From contig JAEYLC010000031.1 in assembly GCA_023461435.1 (NCBI GenBank), positions 62,001-126,000 on the forward strand: a DNA stretch of 64,000 nt. The letters are read 5' to 3'. Positions 41,432-49,779 of the stretch are shown here, in pieces; positions within the stretch are counted from its first letter, which is position 1, and every line of letters begins with the position of its first letter. The position numbers and the translations under genes were made by a program. The notes below the pieces were generated by a model. The model saw only the letters and a program-made list of their open reading frames with translations. It did no database searches and was not told the origin of the DNA. The stretch is from Bacillota bacterium. Its GTDB lineage: Bacteria; Bacillota; Clostridia; Christensenellales; SZUA-584.

Positions 41432-43667
41432 TTGACATGAGCGCGGTGAGGTCTTTTTGCAGGGCCGCCATTGCGTTGTCCGTCGATGTGTTCTGCTGCA
41501 GAATATCCATGATGTGCCTGTAGATAAGCGCTTCAATCACATTGACAGGCACCAAGGAGCCGTCCGGCTTTCTGACGGATTTGCGCTGAACATTGCCGGG
41601 ATACGATTTGTATATGAGCGGCAGCCACGGATAATGATTGGCCAGCTCGTCGTTGGTATAGACGTTCTTTAGTGGAGACTGCCCGTCGAGAATTGTGAAA
41701 TACTTGCTCATATCCGAGTCGCAGGTCCACGCGATGAACTCCAGCGCCGCCGAAGGGTCCGTATTGCTCGAGGGAACGGCAAGGCCCCAGCTGCCGAGTA
41801 CGGAATGGTTGCCCGGCAGATTCGCGTAACCGATCTTGCCGATGATCTTTGATTTCGCAATATTGTTGACATCCGCAATAAACGCCGCGAAGCTGACCAG
41901 CATCGCAATCTTGCCAAGGTAAAAATCCTCGATGGTTTTTTCCACGTTGTACGAAAGCGTTTGCGGCGGCGCGTATCGAAACGCCTCGACGAGGCTGTTG
42001 ACGCTTTTTTTGAATGCCGACGTGGTGACAAGCGGATTGCCGTCGTCATCGAATACGCTTGTGCTGTATGCCCAGACGCGCGACAGCAGCTCCGGCAGCA
42101 GATGCGCATTGTTGCGGGCCGGGAAGGCGGTGCCGTAATCCACCGGCGAAACCGCATTGATCGACTTGGTAAAGAAACTGCTGATGATATTAAACTCAAA
42201 CCAGGTTCTTGGCACGCGCAGCTTTGTTCCGTATTTCTTTTCAAACAGCTCGCAGAGCCTTGGGTTTTCAAACAGATCACGCCGGTACAGTAAAAACTGC
42301 GGCCCGAAAAGGAACGGTATGCCGTAATACCGTTCGTCTGTTTTTCCGACTTTATCGAGCAGGCCGTCCAGAAAAACGGATTTGTCAATGAAATCCGATT
42401 GGATATGGTCGGTAATGTCTGTTAATATATTTTCCTCCACCAATATATCGAGCCACGGATTATCGTACATGCAGACGTCAAAGTCCTTAATGTAGTCCTT
42501 ATCCATGAGCTTTGACAATAGCACGCCATGCTCGCATAATGTGACCTCCACATCAATGCCGGTCTTGCGCGTGAACACGGAATGCGTCCGAATGATGCCG
42601 TGCGCGTTCGGCGAATCGAGGAACAGCACGCGAAGCGTTTTTTCAATGGGCTTGCGCGGGCTCACAGGCGCTTTGGAAGCTTCGAACAGGTTTTTTCCGA
42701 TGATCTTGTCATTGAGTATGATTTGCTGCTTTTCAAACATCAGCGGGCTGCCGATATTGTTCAGCAGAAGCTTTGCCGCCTTTGTGCCGAGGTAATACGC
42801 CGGACGCATCGTAAAAATAATGTTGTTGTATTTCAGAATGCTTGAAAGCGTCTCCTGACCGATCGATACCATGACCATATCGTCGTACAGCGAAATGCCG
42901 GCGAGATAGGCGGCCTGCTCCAAGCCGTTTGTCAGCAGCTGGGAGGTGGAGATAACGGCTTGCGGCGAGTAATCCTGAAAGAGTGAGATGCCGGTGCGGA
43001 AGGCCTCTTCCTTTGTCATATTGATATGCCGGATGAGGTTCTGGTCAACCTCGATATGGCGCTCGCTGAAAAAGTCACGGTAGGCTTTGGCGTATTTTTG
43101 CTCACAGGAAAAATGCTCCTGTCCGGCGACCAGCGCGATTTTGGTACAGTCGTTTTCGAACAGCTGGCTTAAAAGATAAGTCATTGTCTCATATTGGTTG
43201 AAAGAGACAAAATTCGAATCATAAGACGTGACCTTCCTGTCGATGAAAAGCAAAGGGATATCGGTGATGTCGTCGTAAAACGCGTTGTCTTTGAGACAGG
43301 ACATCACGATGAGGCCGCACACATTTTTCCTGAGCAGGCTGTTCACGATGGCAGTCTCGGTTTCGGGCACATCGCCCGTCAGAGACAGATTCACATAGTA
43401 TCCGGCCTTTTTGAACTCGGCTTCAAGGCCCTCAAATATATAGGCGTAATACTGCTCGGATGTGTTTGGCAAAACGACACCAATCTCCATATTGTTATTG
43501 GAACGCAAATTTTTCGCATACGGGTTGGGCCTGTAATTCAGATCCTCTATGGCCGCTTTAATTTTGCCGGCAGTGTCGGACATCACATGCTTGGCACCGG
43601 TTAAATAATTGGACACCGTTCCGACCGAGACACCCGCGAGTTTTGCCACATCTTTTATCGTACTCAT
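41427..43667 (-). CDS. LacI-family regulator fused to a solute-binding domain
   Basis: A 746-residue protein, twice the usual LacI length (330-340). Residues 1-60 are a LacI DNA-binding domain (IKDVAKLAGVSVGTVSNYL, then hinge LNYRPNPYAKNL). About 60-330 is a type-1 periplasmic-binding-like effector domain (IGVVLPNTSEQYYAYIFEGLE). About 345-746 is a complete family-1 extracellular solute-binding fold (KTLRVLFLDSP; YYGIPFLFGPQFLLYRRDLFENP; GKIAMLVSFAAFIADV). There is no signal peptide or membrane helix, so the second binding domain works in the cytosol. The frame is uninterrupted. It is divergent from a ribose-type transporter operon with two LacI-like operators between. Two sugars, or a sugar and a phosphorylated product, could be read together. 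Confidence 0.9.
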   Translation of the reverse strand: MSTIKDVAKLAGVSVGTVSNYLTGAKHVMSDTAGKIKAAIEDLNYRPNPYAKNLRSNNNMEIGVVLPNTSEQYYAYIFEGLEAEFKKAGYYVNLSLTGDVPETETAIVNSLLRKNVCGLIVMSCLKDNAFYDDITDIPLLFIDRKVTSYDSNFVSFNQYETMTYLLSQLFENDCTKIALVAGQEHFSCEQKYAKAYRDFFSERHIEVDQNLIRHINMTKEEAFRTGISLFQDYSPQAVISTSQLLTNGLEQAAYLAGISLYDDMVMVSIGQETLSSILKYNNIIFTMRPAYYLGTKAAKLLLNNIGSPLMFEKQQIILNDKIIGKNLFEASKAPVSPRKPIEKTLRVLFLDSPNAHGIIRTHSVFTRKTGIDVEVTLCEHGVLLSKLMDKDYIKDFDVCMYDNPWLDILVEENILTDITDHIQSDFIDKSVFLDGLLDKVGKTDERYYGIPFLFGPQFLLYRRDLFENPRLCELFEKKYGTKLRVPRTWFEFNIISSFFTKSINAVSPVDYGTAFPARNNAHLLPELLSRVWAYSTSVFDDDGNPLVTTSAFKKSVNSLVEAFRYAPPQTLSYNVEKTIEDFYLGKIAMLVSFAAFIADVNNIAKSKIIGKIGYANLPGNHSVLGSWGLAVPSSNTDPSAALEFIAWTCDSDMSKYFTILDGQSPLKNVYTNDELANHYPWLPLIYKSYPGNVQRKSVRKPDGSLVPVNVIEALIYRHIMDILQQNTSTDNAMAALQKDLTALMSS

Positions 43668-43695
43668 TCCATACCGCCTAATATGAATTCACTAC

Positions 43696-43724
43696 ATTAT
43701 AGAATATTAAAATACAAAAATCAA
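43696..43724 (-). promoter_or_regulatory. Promoter of the LacI-type regulator gene
   Basis: On the minus strand TTGATT (43724-43719) and TATAAT (43701-43696) are 17 bases apart, about 29 bases in front of the ATG at 43667. Confidence 0.65.
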
Positions 43725-43733
43725 CATGTTAAA

Positions 43734-43745
43734 TGAAACGATTCA
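43734..43745. promoter_or_regulatory. LacI-type operator, copy 1
   Basis: TGAAACGATTCA, an imperfect palindrome around the central CG that LacI-family proteins favour. It lies just upstream of the regulator's own -35 box. An identical 12-base copy is 80 bases away. Confidence 0.75.
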
Positions 43746-43812
43746 AGTAAAATATAATATCAGAAAACATATTCACAAAACATATATTATACAAGCGCGA
43801 AATATGTAATAA

Positions 43813-43826
43813 TTGAAACGATTCAA
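43813..43826. promoter_or_regulatory. LacI-type operator, copy 2
   Basis: TTGAAACGATTCAA contains the same 12 bases as copy 1. It ends 21 bases upstream of the -35 box of the transporter operon. A half copy (TGAAACG) recurs at 43956, at the ribosome site of the first transporter gene. Confidence 0.75.
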
Positions 43827-43847
43827 AAAATATTTAAATGAATACAA

Positions 43848-43875
43848 TTGACTTTTAAACTGTATGCTTTATAAT
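43848..43875 (+). promoter_or_regulatory. Promoter of the transporter/catabolic operon
   Basis: TTGACT (43848-43853) and TATAAT (43870-43875) are separated by 16 bases. The expected start near 43882 leaves a leader of about 95 bases before the GTG at 43977. Confidence 0.65.
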
Positions 43876-43976
43876 TTGCTTAGCAATCAAGAATATCAAA
43901 TATAGCAAATGCCAAACAACAGAAAAACTGAACATAATACAAATTAGTATTTCAATGAAACGAAAGGATAACAATC

Positions 43977-45467
43977 GTGGCTGAAGTATTGCTTGAAATG
44001 ACCGGTATTCAAAAGTACTTTCCTGGTGTTCACGCTTTAGATGACGCGACTCTTTGTGTGAACAAAGGTGAGGTTCATGCCCTTGTGGGAGAAAACGGGG
44101 CGGGCAAGTCCACACTGATGAAGGTGCTGTCGGGCATCTACAAAAAGGATAGCGGCACGATCAAATTCCGGGGCGTCGAGGTTGAACCGTCTGATCCCAA
44201 GCACGCTCAGGCGCTGGGCATCGGGATCATTCATCAGGAACTGAATCTGATGCCGCATCTGTCGGTGGCTCAAAATATTTTCATCGGCAAAGAACCGGTC
44301 CGCGGTCTGTTTATCGACCAAAGCTCGGAGAACAAGCAAGCGAGGGAGATGCTTTCTGCGTTGAACGTGGATGTTGATCCGTCTGTCAAAGCCGGCAGAC
44401 TGACAGTTGCGATGCAGCAGATGGTGGAAATAGCGAAAGCGTTGTCTTATGACAGCGAACTGCTGATTATGGATGAACCCACGGCAGCTTTAACCGAAAG
44501 CGAAATCCAGGAGCTTTTCAAGGTCATCCGTGATTTGCGCGATAAAGGGCACGGCATCATTTACATTTCTCATCGCTTGGATGAGCTGCCGCAGATCAGC
44601 GACCGCATCACAGTCATGCGCGACGGCCAGTATGTGGGGACTGAGGAAACAAAATCGGTCACCAAGGAAAAGATTATCAGCATGATGGTGGGCCGCACGA
44701 TCTACGAAAAGCCCAAAGCTCAAAGCACAGTGGAGGCGGACGCACCCGTTATACTCAAAGTGGAACATATGATGGGCAACAATGTGAAGGATGTGTCGTT
44801 TGAACTCAGGAAGGGCGAGATACTCGGTTTCGCGGGGCTCATGGGCGCGGGGCGCACCGAAACCATGCGCGCGCTGTTCGGGGCCGATCATTCAACGGGC
44901 GGAGAGGTTTATGTCAATGGCAGGAAAGTGGACATCAAATCTCCAAGCGATGCGATTGCTCACGGCATCTGCTACTTATCCGAAGACAGAAAAGCCTTCG
45001 GGCTTGCCGTCGGCTTAAGCGTAAGAGACAACTGCGTGATGGCGAATCTGGGTGAATTCATGTCGGGGCCTTTCACCAATGATAAAAAGATTGACGACAT
45101 TACGGCCGAATATGTAAAGAAAATAGATATCAAGACGCCGTCAGGCAAACAGCTCGTGAAAAACTTATCCGGCGGCAACCAGCAGAAAATCGTCATTGCC
45201 AAATGGCTGATCAAAAACAGCGATGTCCTTATATTTGACGAACCGACGCGCGGTATTGACGTCGGCGCCAAACAGGAAATCTACAAGCTGATGAATATGC
45301 TTGCGTCTGAGGGAAAATCGATCATCATGATATCTTCGGAAATGCCCGAACTGCTGCGCATGAGCGACAGGCTTATCGTGATGTGCGAAGGCTGTGTGAC
45401 AGGTGAGCTCGATATCGCCGAAGTGACGCAGGAAAAGATCATGACTCTAGCAACTATGAATATGTGA
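43977..45467 (+). CDS. Ribose-type sugar ABC transporter ATP-binding protein (RbsA-like)
   Basis: A 496-residue twin ATPase. The first cassette has GENGAGKST (about 36-44), LTVAMQQMVEIAKAL and LLIMDEP; the second has GLMGAGRTE, LSGGNQQK and LIFDEPTRGID. The GTG start at 43977 is about nine bases from AAAGGAT. It opens an operon of eight genes running to 53124, placed back to back with the LacI-type fusion gene, its likely regulator. It energises import with the permease and lipoprotein that follow. Confidence 0.93.
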   Translation: MAEVLLEMTGIQKYFPGVHALDDATLCVNKGEVHALVGENGAGKSTLMKVLSGIYKKDSGTIKFRGVEVEPSDPKHAQALGIGIIHQELNLMPHLSVAQNIFIGKEPVRGLFIDQSSENKQAREMLSALNVDVDPSVKAGRLTVAMQQMVEIAKALSYDSELLIMDEPTAALTESEIQELFKVIRDLRDKGHGIIYISHRLDELPQISDRITVMRDGQYVGTEETKSVTKEKIISMMVGRTIYEKPKAQSTVEADAPVILKVEHMMGNNVKDVSFELRKGEILGFAGLMGAGRTETMRALFGADHSTGGEVYVNGRKVDIKSPSDAIAHGICYLSEDRKAFGLAVGLSVRDNCVMANLGEFMSGPFTNDKKIDDITAEYVKKIDIKTPSGKQLVKNLSGGNQQKIVIAKWLIKNSDVLIFDEPTRGIDVGAKQEIYKLMNMLASEGKSIIMISSEMPELLRMSDRLIVMCEGCVTGELDIAEVTQEKIMTLATMNM

Positions 45468-45477
45468 GGTTAATGTA

Positions 45478-46464
45478 ATGGAAACCAAGAGTGTAACGAG
45501 AAAAAGATTTGATTTAACGAAGCTCTTAGCCCCGGCGGTGCTGGTCATCCTGTATGCTTTCTTTTCGATCTTTGGGAACAACTTCTTTTCCACGGATTAT
45601 CTGGTTGCTATACTCGATGGATCGTACTTCATCGGTTTCTTGGCTATCGGCGTCACATTCGTGATTATCACCGCCGGTATTGACCTCTCACTTGGCACCA
45701 CGATGATGTGCGCGGCGCTGCTCGGCGGCTACGCGTTCAATAGCCTTGGCTGGCCGATGGGCCTTTGCCTGCTGCTTGTGATCTTCACGGCAACGGCCAT
45801 GGGTTTCCTCAACGGCATTATGGTTTCGTATTTAAAGCTGCCCCCGTTCATCGCCACCTTGGGCATGATGATGATCGGCATGGGCTTCGGCGCCATCGTG
45901 ACGAAGGTTCAGACGATGAGATATCCGACGTTCGGCACACCGGAAGGCTGGTTCAAAAACGTATTCTACAAAACGGCGGACGGTATTCCGCTCGGCGTCA
46001 TCTGGCTTGCAGTGTTTTTCATCATTGCGTTCCTGCTGCTCAATAAAACCAAATTCGGCCGCTACACGTTCGCGATCGGTTCTAACGCCGAAGCAGCGCG
46101 CCTCTCGGGCATCAAAACCCGGCCCTGGCTCACAGCGGTCTATACGTTCTGCGGTTTCTGCAGCGGCCTCGCGGGCGTGATGTACGCCGCGGTGTATACA
46201 TCGATCATCCCGTCAACAGGCAACGGGCTTGAGCTGCTCGGTATCGCGGGCGTGGTTATCGGCGGGACGAGCATGAGCGGCGGTACAGGAACTTTGGTCG
46301 GCACCATCATCGGCGTGTTCATCATGAGCGTGCTAAAACAAGGGCTCATGTCGATGGGGCTGCAGAGCCACTGGCAGACGTTCTTCACTGGCATCGTTGT
46401 GATTGCGGCCGTGCTGCTCGACCAATACCGTATTAAAAAAGGCAATCAGGTAAAAAGGGCATAA
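45478..46464 (+). CDS. Ribose-type sugar ABC transporter permease (RbsC-like)
   Basis: A 328-residue membrane protein of the BPD_transp_2 family with about eight to ten hydrophobic segments: IGVTFVIITAGIDLSLGTTM, LPPFIATLGMMMIGMG, FAIGSNAEAARLSGI and GGTSMSGGTGTLVGT. It follows the ATPase by ten bases. It is the only permease of this operon and would act as a homodimer. It resembles permeases annotated for galactose, allose or ribose; the substrate is not certain. Confidence 0.93.
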   Translation: METKSVTRKRFDLTKLLAPAVLVILYAFFSIFGNNFFSTDYLVAILDGSYFIGFLAIGVTFVIITAGIDLSLGTTMMCAALLGGYAFNSLGWPMGLCLLLVIFTATAMGFLNGIMVSYLKLPPFIATLGMMMIGMGFGAIVTKVQTMRYPTFGTPEGWFKNVFYKTADGIPLGVIWLAVFFIIAFLLLNKTKFGRYTFAIGSNAEAARLSGIKTRPWLTAVYTFCGFCSGLAGVMYAAVYTSIIPSTGNGLELLGIAGVVIGGTSMSGGTGTLVGTIIGVFIMSVLKQGLMSMGLQSHWQTFFTGIVVIAAVLLDQYRIKKGNQVKRA

Positions 46465-46529
46465 GTTAAAGGTCTTACAAATGACATCCTCGGGTTTACC
46501 CGTTGGAAAATAAAGAGGAGGATATAAAC

Positions 46530-47684
46530 ATGAAAAAAGCTCTATTGATGATGCTGGCATTGGCAATGGTGCTGTCTCTTGTGGCTTGCGGCGCTCCGCA
46601 GCAGTCCCCGACAACCAGCGAATCCGCTGCTCCTGCTGAATCTTCGGCAGTCGTATCGGAATCTCCGTCGGCGGAAGAGTCAGCAGCTGCGAAGCCGTAC
46701 ATCGCAGTGATTTCAAAAGGTTTCCAGCACAAGTTCTGGCAGACAGTGCTTGCTGGCGCTCAGGATGCTGCCGACAAGTATGGCGTCGATATGACGTTTG
46801 ACGGACCTCCGTCCGAATCGGACATCAGCGTACAGGTTGACATGGTAAACGCAGCTCTCGCGAAGAATCCTGCGGCTCTCTGTCTCGCCGCTCTTGATAC
46901 CGAATCTTTGAACGAGCAGCTCAATACCTGCATCGAAAAGAGCATTCCGGTTGTCGGCTTTGACTCCGGCGTTCCGAATGCTCCCGAGGGCTCTATCATC
47001 TCCACGGCTTCCACAGACAACGAAGCTGCCGGCGCTATCGCAGCCGAGAGTATGTACGAGAAGGTCAAAGACGCTGTGGCGGGCGCTTCCACAAGCAAGC
47101 CTGTCGTCATCAGCGTGATCAGCCAGGATGCCACATCCGCTTCGATCACAGGCCGTACAACCGGTTTTGTGAACAAGATGTTCGAGCTTTGTGATGCGGC
47201 TCAGTCCGGCCTTGTGGCTGTGACAGGCCATGACAAGTGGATGAAGGATTCCACCTCCGGTGATGTTGCGGTTGAAATTCTCGTTTCCATCGCGGCTTCC
47301 ACGAGCGTGACAGACTGCCAGACAGCTGCTCAGGCTGTTCTTTCCAAGAGCCCCGTTGGCGTGTTCTGCACAAACTCCGGTTCTGTTGACGGTATGCTCG
47401 CTGCGACGACCGACGGTTCCGACCTCGACCGTACAAGCGGAAAATACAAAGACGTCATTGCTGTCGGTTTCGACTCGGGCGCCACACTGCTCAATGCGAT
47501 TAAGAACGGCTGGTTTGACGGTGCTGTGACACAGGATCCGTACATGATCGGCTACTACGCGATTGAACTCGCTGTCAAGTCTTTGAACGGCGAAACAGTT
47601 GAGCCTTTGGTTGACACAGGCTGCAAGTACTACACGGCCGCCAACATGGAAGACGAAGACATCGCGAAACTGCTCTACGAATAA
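46530..47684 (+). CDS. Sugar ABC transporter substrate-binding lipoprotein
   Basis: The ATG at 46530 follows AGAGGAGG and gives 384 residues; an in-frame start at 46503 has no ribosome site. It carries a lipoprotein signal (LSLVAC, Cys near 20) and a Ser/Ala/Glu linker to about residue 50. The ribose-type binding fold includes YIAVISKGFQHKFWQTVLAGAQDA, NPAALCLAALDTESL, IPVVGFDSGVPN, VGVFCTNSGSVDG and VIAVGFDSG. It delivers the substrate for the enzymes encoded downstream. A perfect stem-loop follows its stop codon. Confidence 0.93.
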   Translation: MKKALLMMLALAMVLSLVACGAPQQSPTTSESAAPAESSAVVSESPSAEESAAAKPYIAVISKGFQHKFWQTVLAGAQDAADKYGVDMTFDGPPSESDISVQVDMVNAALAKNPAALCLAALDTESLNEQLNTCIEKSIPVVGFDSGVPNAPEGSIISTASTDNEAAGAIAAESMYEKVKDAVAGASTSKPVVISVISQDATSASITGRTTGFVNKMFELCDAAQSGLVAVTGHDKWMKDSTSGDVAVEILVSIAASTSVTDCQTAAQAVLSKSPVGVFCTNSGSVDGMLAATTDGSDLDRTSGKYKDVIAVGFDSGATLLNAIKNGWFDGAVTQDPYMIGYYAIELAVKSLNGETVEPLVDTGCKYYTAANMEDEDIAKLLYE

Positions 47685-47705
47685 GCAAAACAGAATCTAT
47701 GGTGA

Positions 47706-47731
47706 TGAGGGCAGCCGAATGGCTGCCCTCA
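47706..47731 (+). promoter_or_regulatory. Strong stem-loop behind the binding-protein gene
   Basis: TGAGGGCAGCC (47706-47716) pairs perfectly with 47721-47731 over GAAT. There is no T run. This is the fourth transporter binding-protein gene in the window with such a structure in its 3' spacer. Confidence 0.72.
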
Positions 47732-47809
47732 ATGCTAATAAGCGTTATTTGCAAAGATATGGACAAAAAAACATCTGTGACCGTCTGAAGAAGGAGTGGG
47801 GTTAAAAAC

Positions 47810-48256
47810 ATGTTACTGGGCGTACCCAAATTACTGTCACCCGAGATCATCGCCGCTTTGAGCGAAATGGGCCACAGCGATGTCATCGTTATCGGGGACG
47901 CGAACTTTCCGGGAAAAAGGTATGCGGCAGAAGGCGGCAGCAAGTTTGTACGGGCCGACGGCATATCCGGAACACAGCTTCTGGAAGCGATTCTTTCGGT
48001 GATACCGTGTGATACATACACGGAACATCCGGTCAAGCTCATGCAGACAATGGAATGTGACGGCGATCTCAAAGTTCCCATCTGGGACGAATATAAAAAA
48101 ATCGTCGCCAAGCATGATTCACGCGGTGAAAACGCAATCGGATTTGTCGGCAGATTCGATTTTTATGAACAGGCAAAAAAAGCATATTGTATTATTCAGT
48201 CCGGCGAGGAAGCGATTTATGCCAATATCATGATTCAAAAGGGAGTCATTAAATAA
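47810..48256 (+). CDS. Sugar mutarotase (FucU/RbsD family)
   Basis: A 148-residue cytosolic protein of the RbsD/FucU family, which interconverts ring forms and anomers of newly imported sugars. The N-terminal MLLGVPKLLSPEIIAALSEMGHSDVIVIGDANFP has the catalytic-type His in MGHSD and the Asp in GDANFP. The C-terminal FYEQAKKAYCIIQSGE and YANIMIQKGV are typical of FucU (L-fucose mutarotase) rather than RbsD. It sits between the importer and the kinase (one-base TAATG overlap), so it prepares the imported aldose for the enzymes that follow. This implies an aldose substrate. Confidence 0.88.
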   Translation: MLLGVPKLLSPEIIAALSEMGHSDVIVIGDANFPGKRYAAEGGSKFVRADGISGTQLLEAILSVIPCDTYTEHPVKLMQTMECDGDLKVPIWDEYKKIVAKHDSRGENAIGFVGRFDFYEQAKKAYCIIQSGEEAIYANIMIQKGVIK

Positions 48257-49767
48257 TGGCCAAAGAGCTGCTGCTTGGCATCGATATCGGAACGAGCGGC
48301 TGTAAAATCGCAATATTTTCACGGGACGGAAGCGTCATATGCTCAAATACGCAAGTGTACCGGGTGTATTACCCCGCGCCGGGATTTGTGGAACAGGACC
48401 CGGACGAATGGTGGGCAGCGGTCTGTCGCGGTACGAAAAAGCTCTTAAACGAAAACAGCATCAATCCGGCCGATATTGCGGGCGTGGGTGTGGACGGCCA
48501 GAGCTGGGCCGCGATAGCGGTCGGCAGTGACGGCGCCGTGCTGGCCCGCAATCCGATATGGATGGATACGCGGTCCGAAGAGATATGCAAAGAGCTCAAT
48601 GAGTCGGTGGGCCTTGAGCGCATTTTCGCCGTATCGGGCAATCCGCTCAAAGCGCAGTACACAACCGGCAAAATCATCTGGTACCAGCGCAATATGCCGG
48701 AGGTTTACAAACAGATAAACAAGGTCCTGCAGTCAAACGGCTATATCGTGTACCGCATGACGGGTGTGATGAGTCAGGATATATCTCAGGGGTACGGATG
48801 GCACTGCTTTGATATGAAAAGAGGCATCTGGGATAGGAACATGTGCACAGCGCTCGGTATTAACGCTGATGTTCTCCCGGACATCGCGGCGTGTCATGAG
48901 GTCGTCGGCACGGTGAGCCAAGACGCAGCCGCCCAGACGGGCCTCGCGGAAGGCACGCCGGTCGTCGCGGGCGGTTTGGATGCCGCGTGCGGCACACTCG
49001 GAGCGGGTGTGCTCGAGCCCGGGCAGACGCAGGAGCAGGGCGGCCAGGCGGGCGGCATGAGCATCTGCCTTAAAGAATACTGCGCGGACCCAAGGCTGAT
49101 TCTGGGCTTCCATGTGGTGCCGGACAGGTGGTTGCTGCAGGGAGGAACCACGGGCGGCGGCGGTGTGATGCGCTGGTTCAATGAACAGTTTGGATTCGAA
49201 GAACGGCTCAAGGCCAAGGAATCGGGCATGTCATCGATGGCGCTGCTCGATGAGCTGGCGAAAGGTGTGCCTGCCGGTTCCGAAGGCGTCGTATTCCTGC
49301 CATATATGGCGGGGGAGCGCTCGCCGATATGGGATGAAAAGGCCAAAGGCGTTTTTTATGGACTCGATTATTCCAAGACCAAAGCGCATATGGCGCGCGC
49401 GGTGATGGAGGGAGCGGCGTTTGCTCTTTTGCATAATCTCGACGTGGCTGCCGGTGCGGGAGCGGCTGTGGGCACCATGCGCGCGATGGGCGGCGCCGCA
49501 AACTCGCGTTTTTGGACGCAGATGAAGGCGGATATCACCGGAAGGCCGATAGAGGTTCCGGGGGCGGATACGGCGACGACGTTGGGGGCCGCATTGCTTG
49601 CGGGCGTCGGCGTCGGCGTTTATAACGGTTTTGGCGAAGCCGTGTCAGAAACGGTCAAGGTCAAAAGAAGGCACGAGCCGAACGGCGAGTATAAAGAGGA
49701 ATACAGCCGCGGGTATGGCACGTACAGAGAGCTCTATTCCGCGCTTAAAGATTTGATGCACAGGTAA
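48256..49767 (+). CDS. FGGY-family carbohydrate kinase (xylulokinase-like)
   Basis: A 503-residue kinase with the phosphate-binding start LLLGIDIGTSGCKIAIF, the GVGVDGQSW substrate region, GGLDAACGTLGAG, QGGTTGGGGVMRWF and the C-terminal MRAMGGAANSRFWTQMKADITGRP. It most resembles xylulokinases. Members of the family phosphorylate D-xylulose, L-fuculose, D-ribulose and other ketoses. Within this operon the substrate should be a ketose made by the reductase/dehydrogenase pair, or one derived from the sugar seen by the FucU-type mutarotase. It could also supply the missing xylulokinase for the xylose isomerase at 29817. Confidence 0.88.
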   Translation: MAKELLLGIDIGTSGCKIAIFSRDGSVICSNTQVYRVYYPAPGFVEQDPDEWWAAVCRGTKKLLNENSINPADIAGVGVDGQSWAAIAVGSDGAVLARNPIWMDTRSEEICKELNESVGLERIFAVSGNPLKAQYTTGKIIWYQRNMPEVYKQINKVLQSNGYIVYRMTGVMSQDISQGYGWHCFDMKRGIWDRNMCTALGINADVLPDIAACHEVVGTVSQDAAAQTGLAEGTPVVAGGLDAACGTLGAGVLEPGQTQEQGGQAGGMSICLKEYCADPRLILGFHVVPDRWLLQGGTTGGGGVMRWFNEQFGFEERLKAKESGMSSMALLDELAKGVPAGSEGVVFLPYMAGERSPIWDEKAKGVFYGLDYSKTKAHMARAVMEGAAFALLHNLDVAAGAGAAVGTMRAMGGAANSRFWTQMKADITGRPIEVPGADTATTLGAALLAGVGVGVYNGFGEAVSETVKVKRRHEPNGEYKEEYSRGYGTYRELYSALKDLMHR

Positions 49768-49779
49768 AGGAACTCAAAA

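Noticed and set aside
43977..46464. A second ATPase-permease fusion
   Set aside because: The ATPase stop at 45465-45467 and the permease ATG at 45478 are clearly separate.
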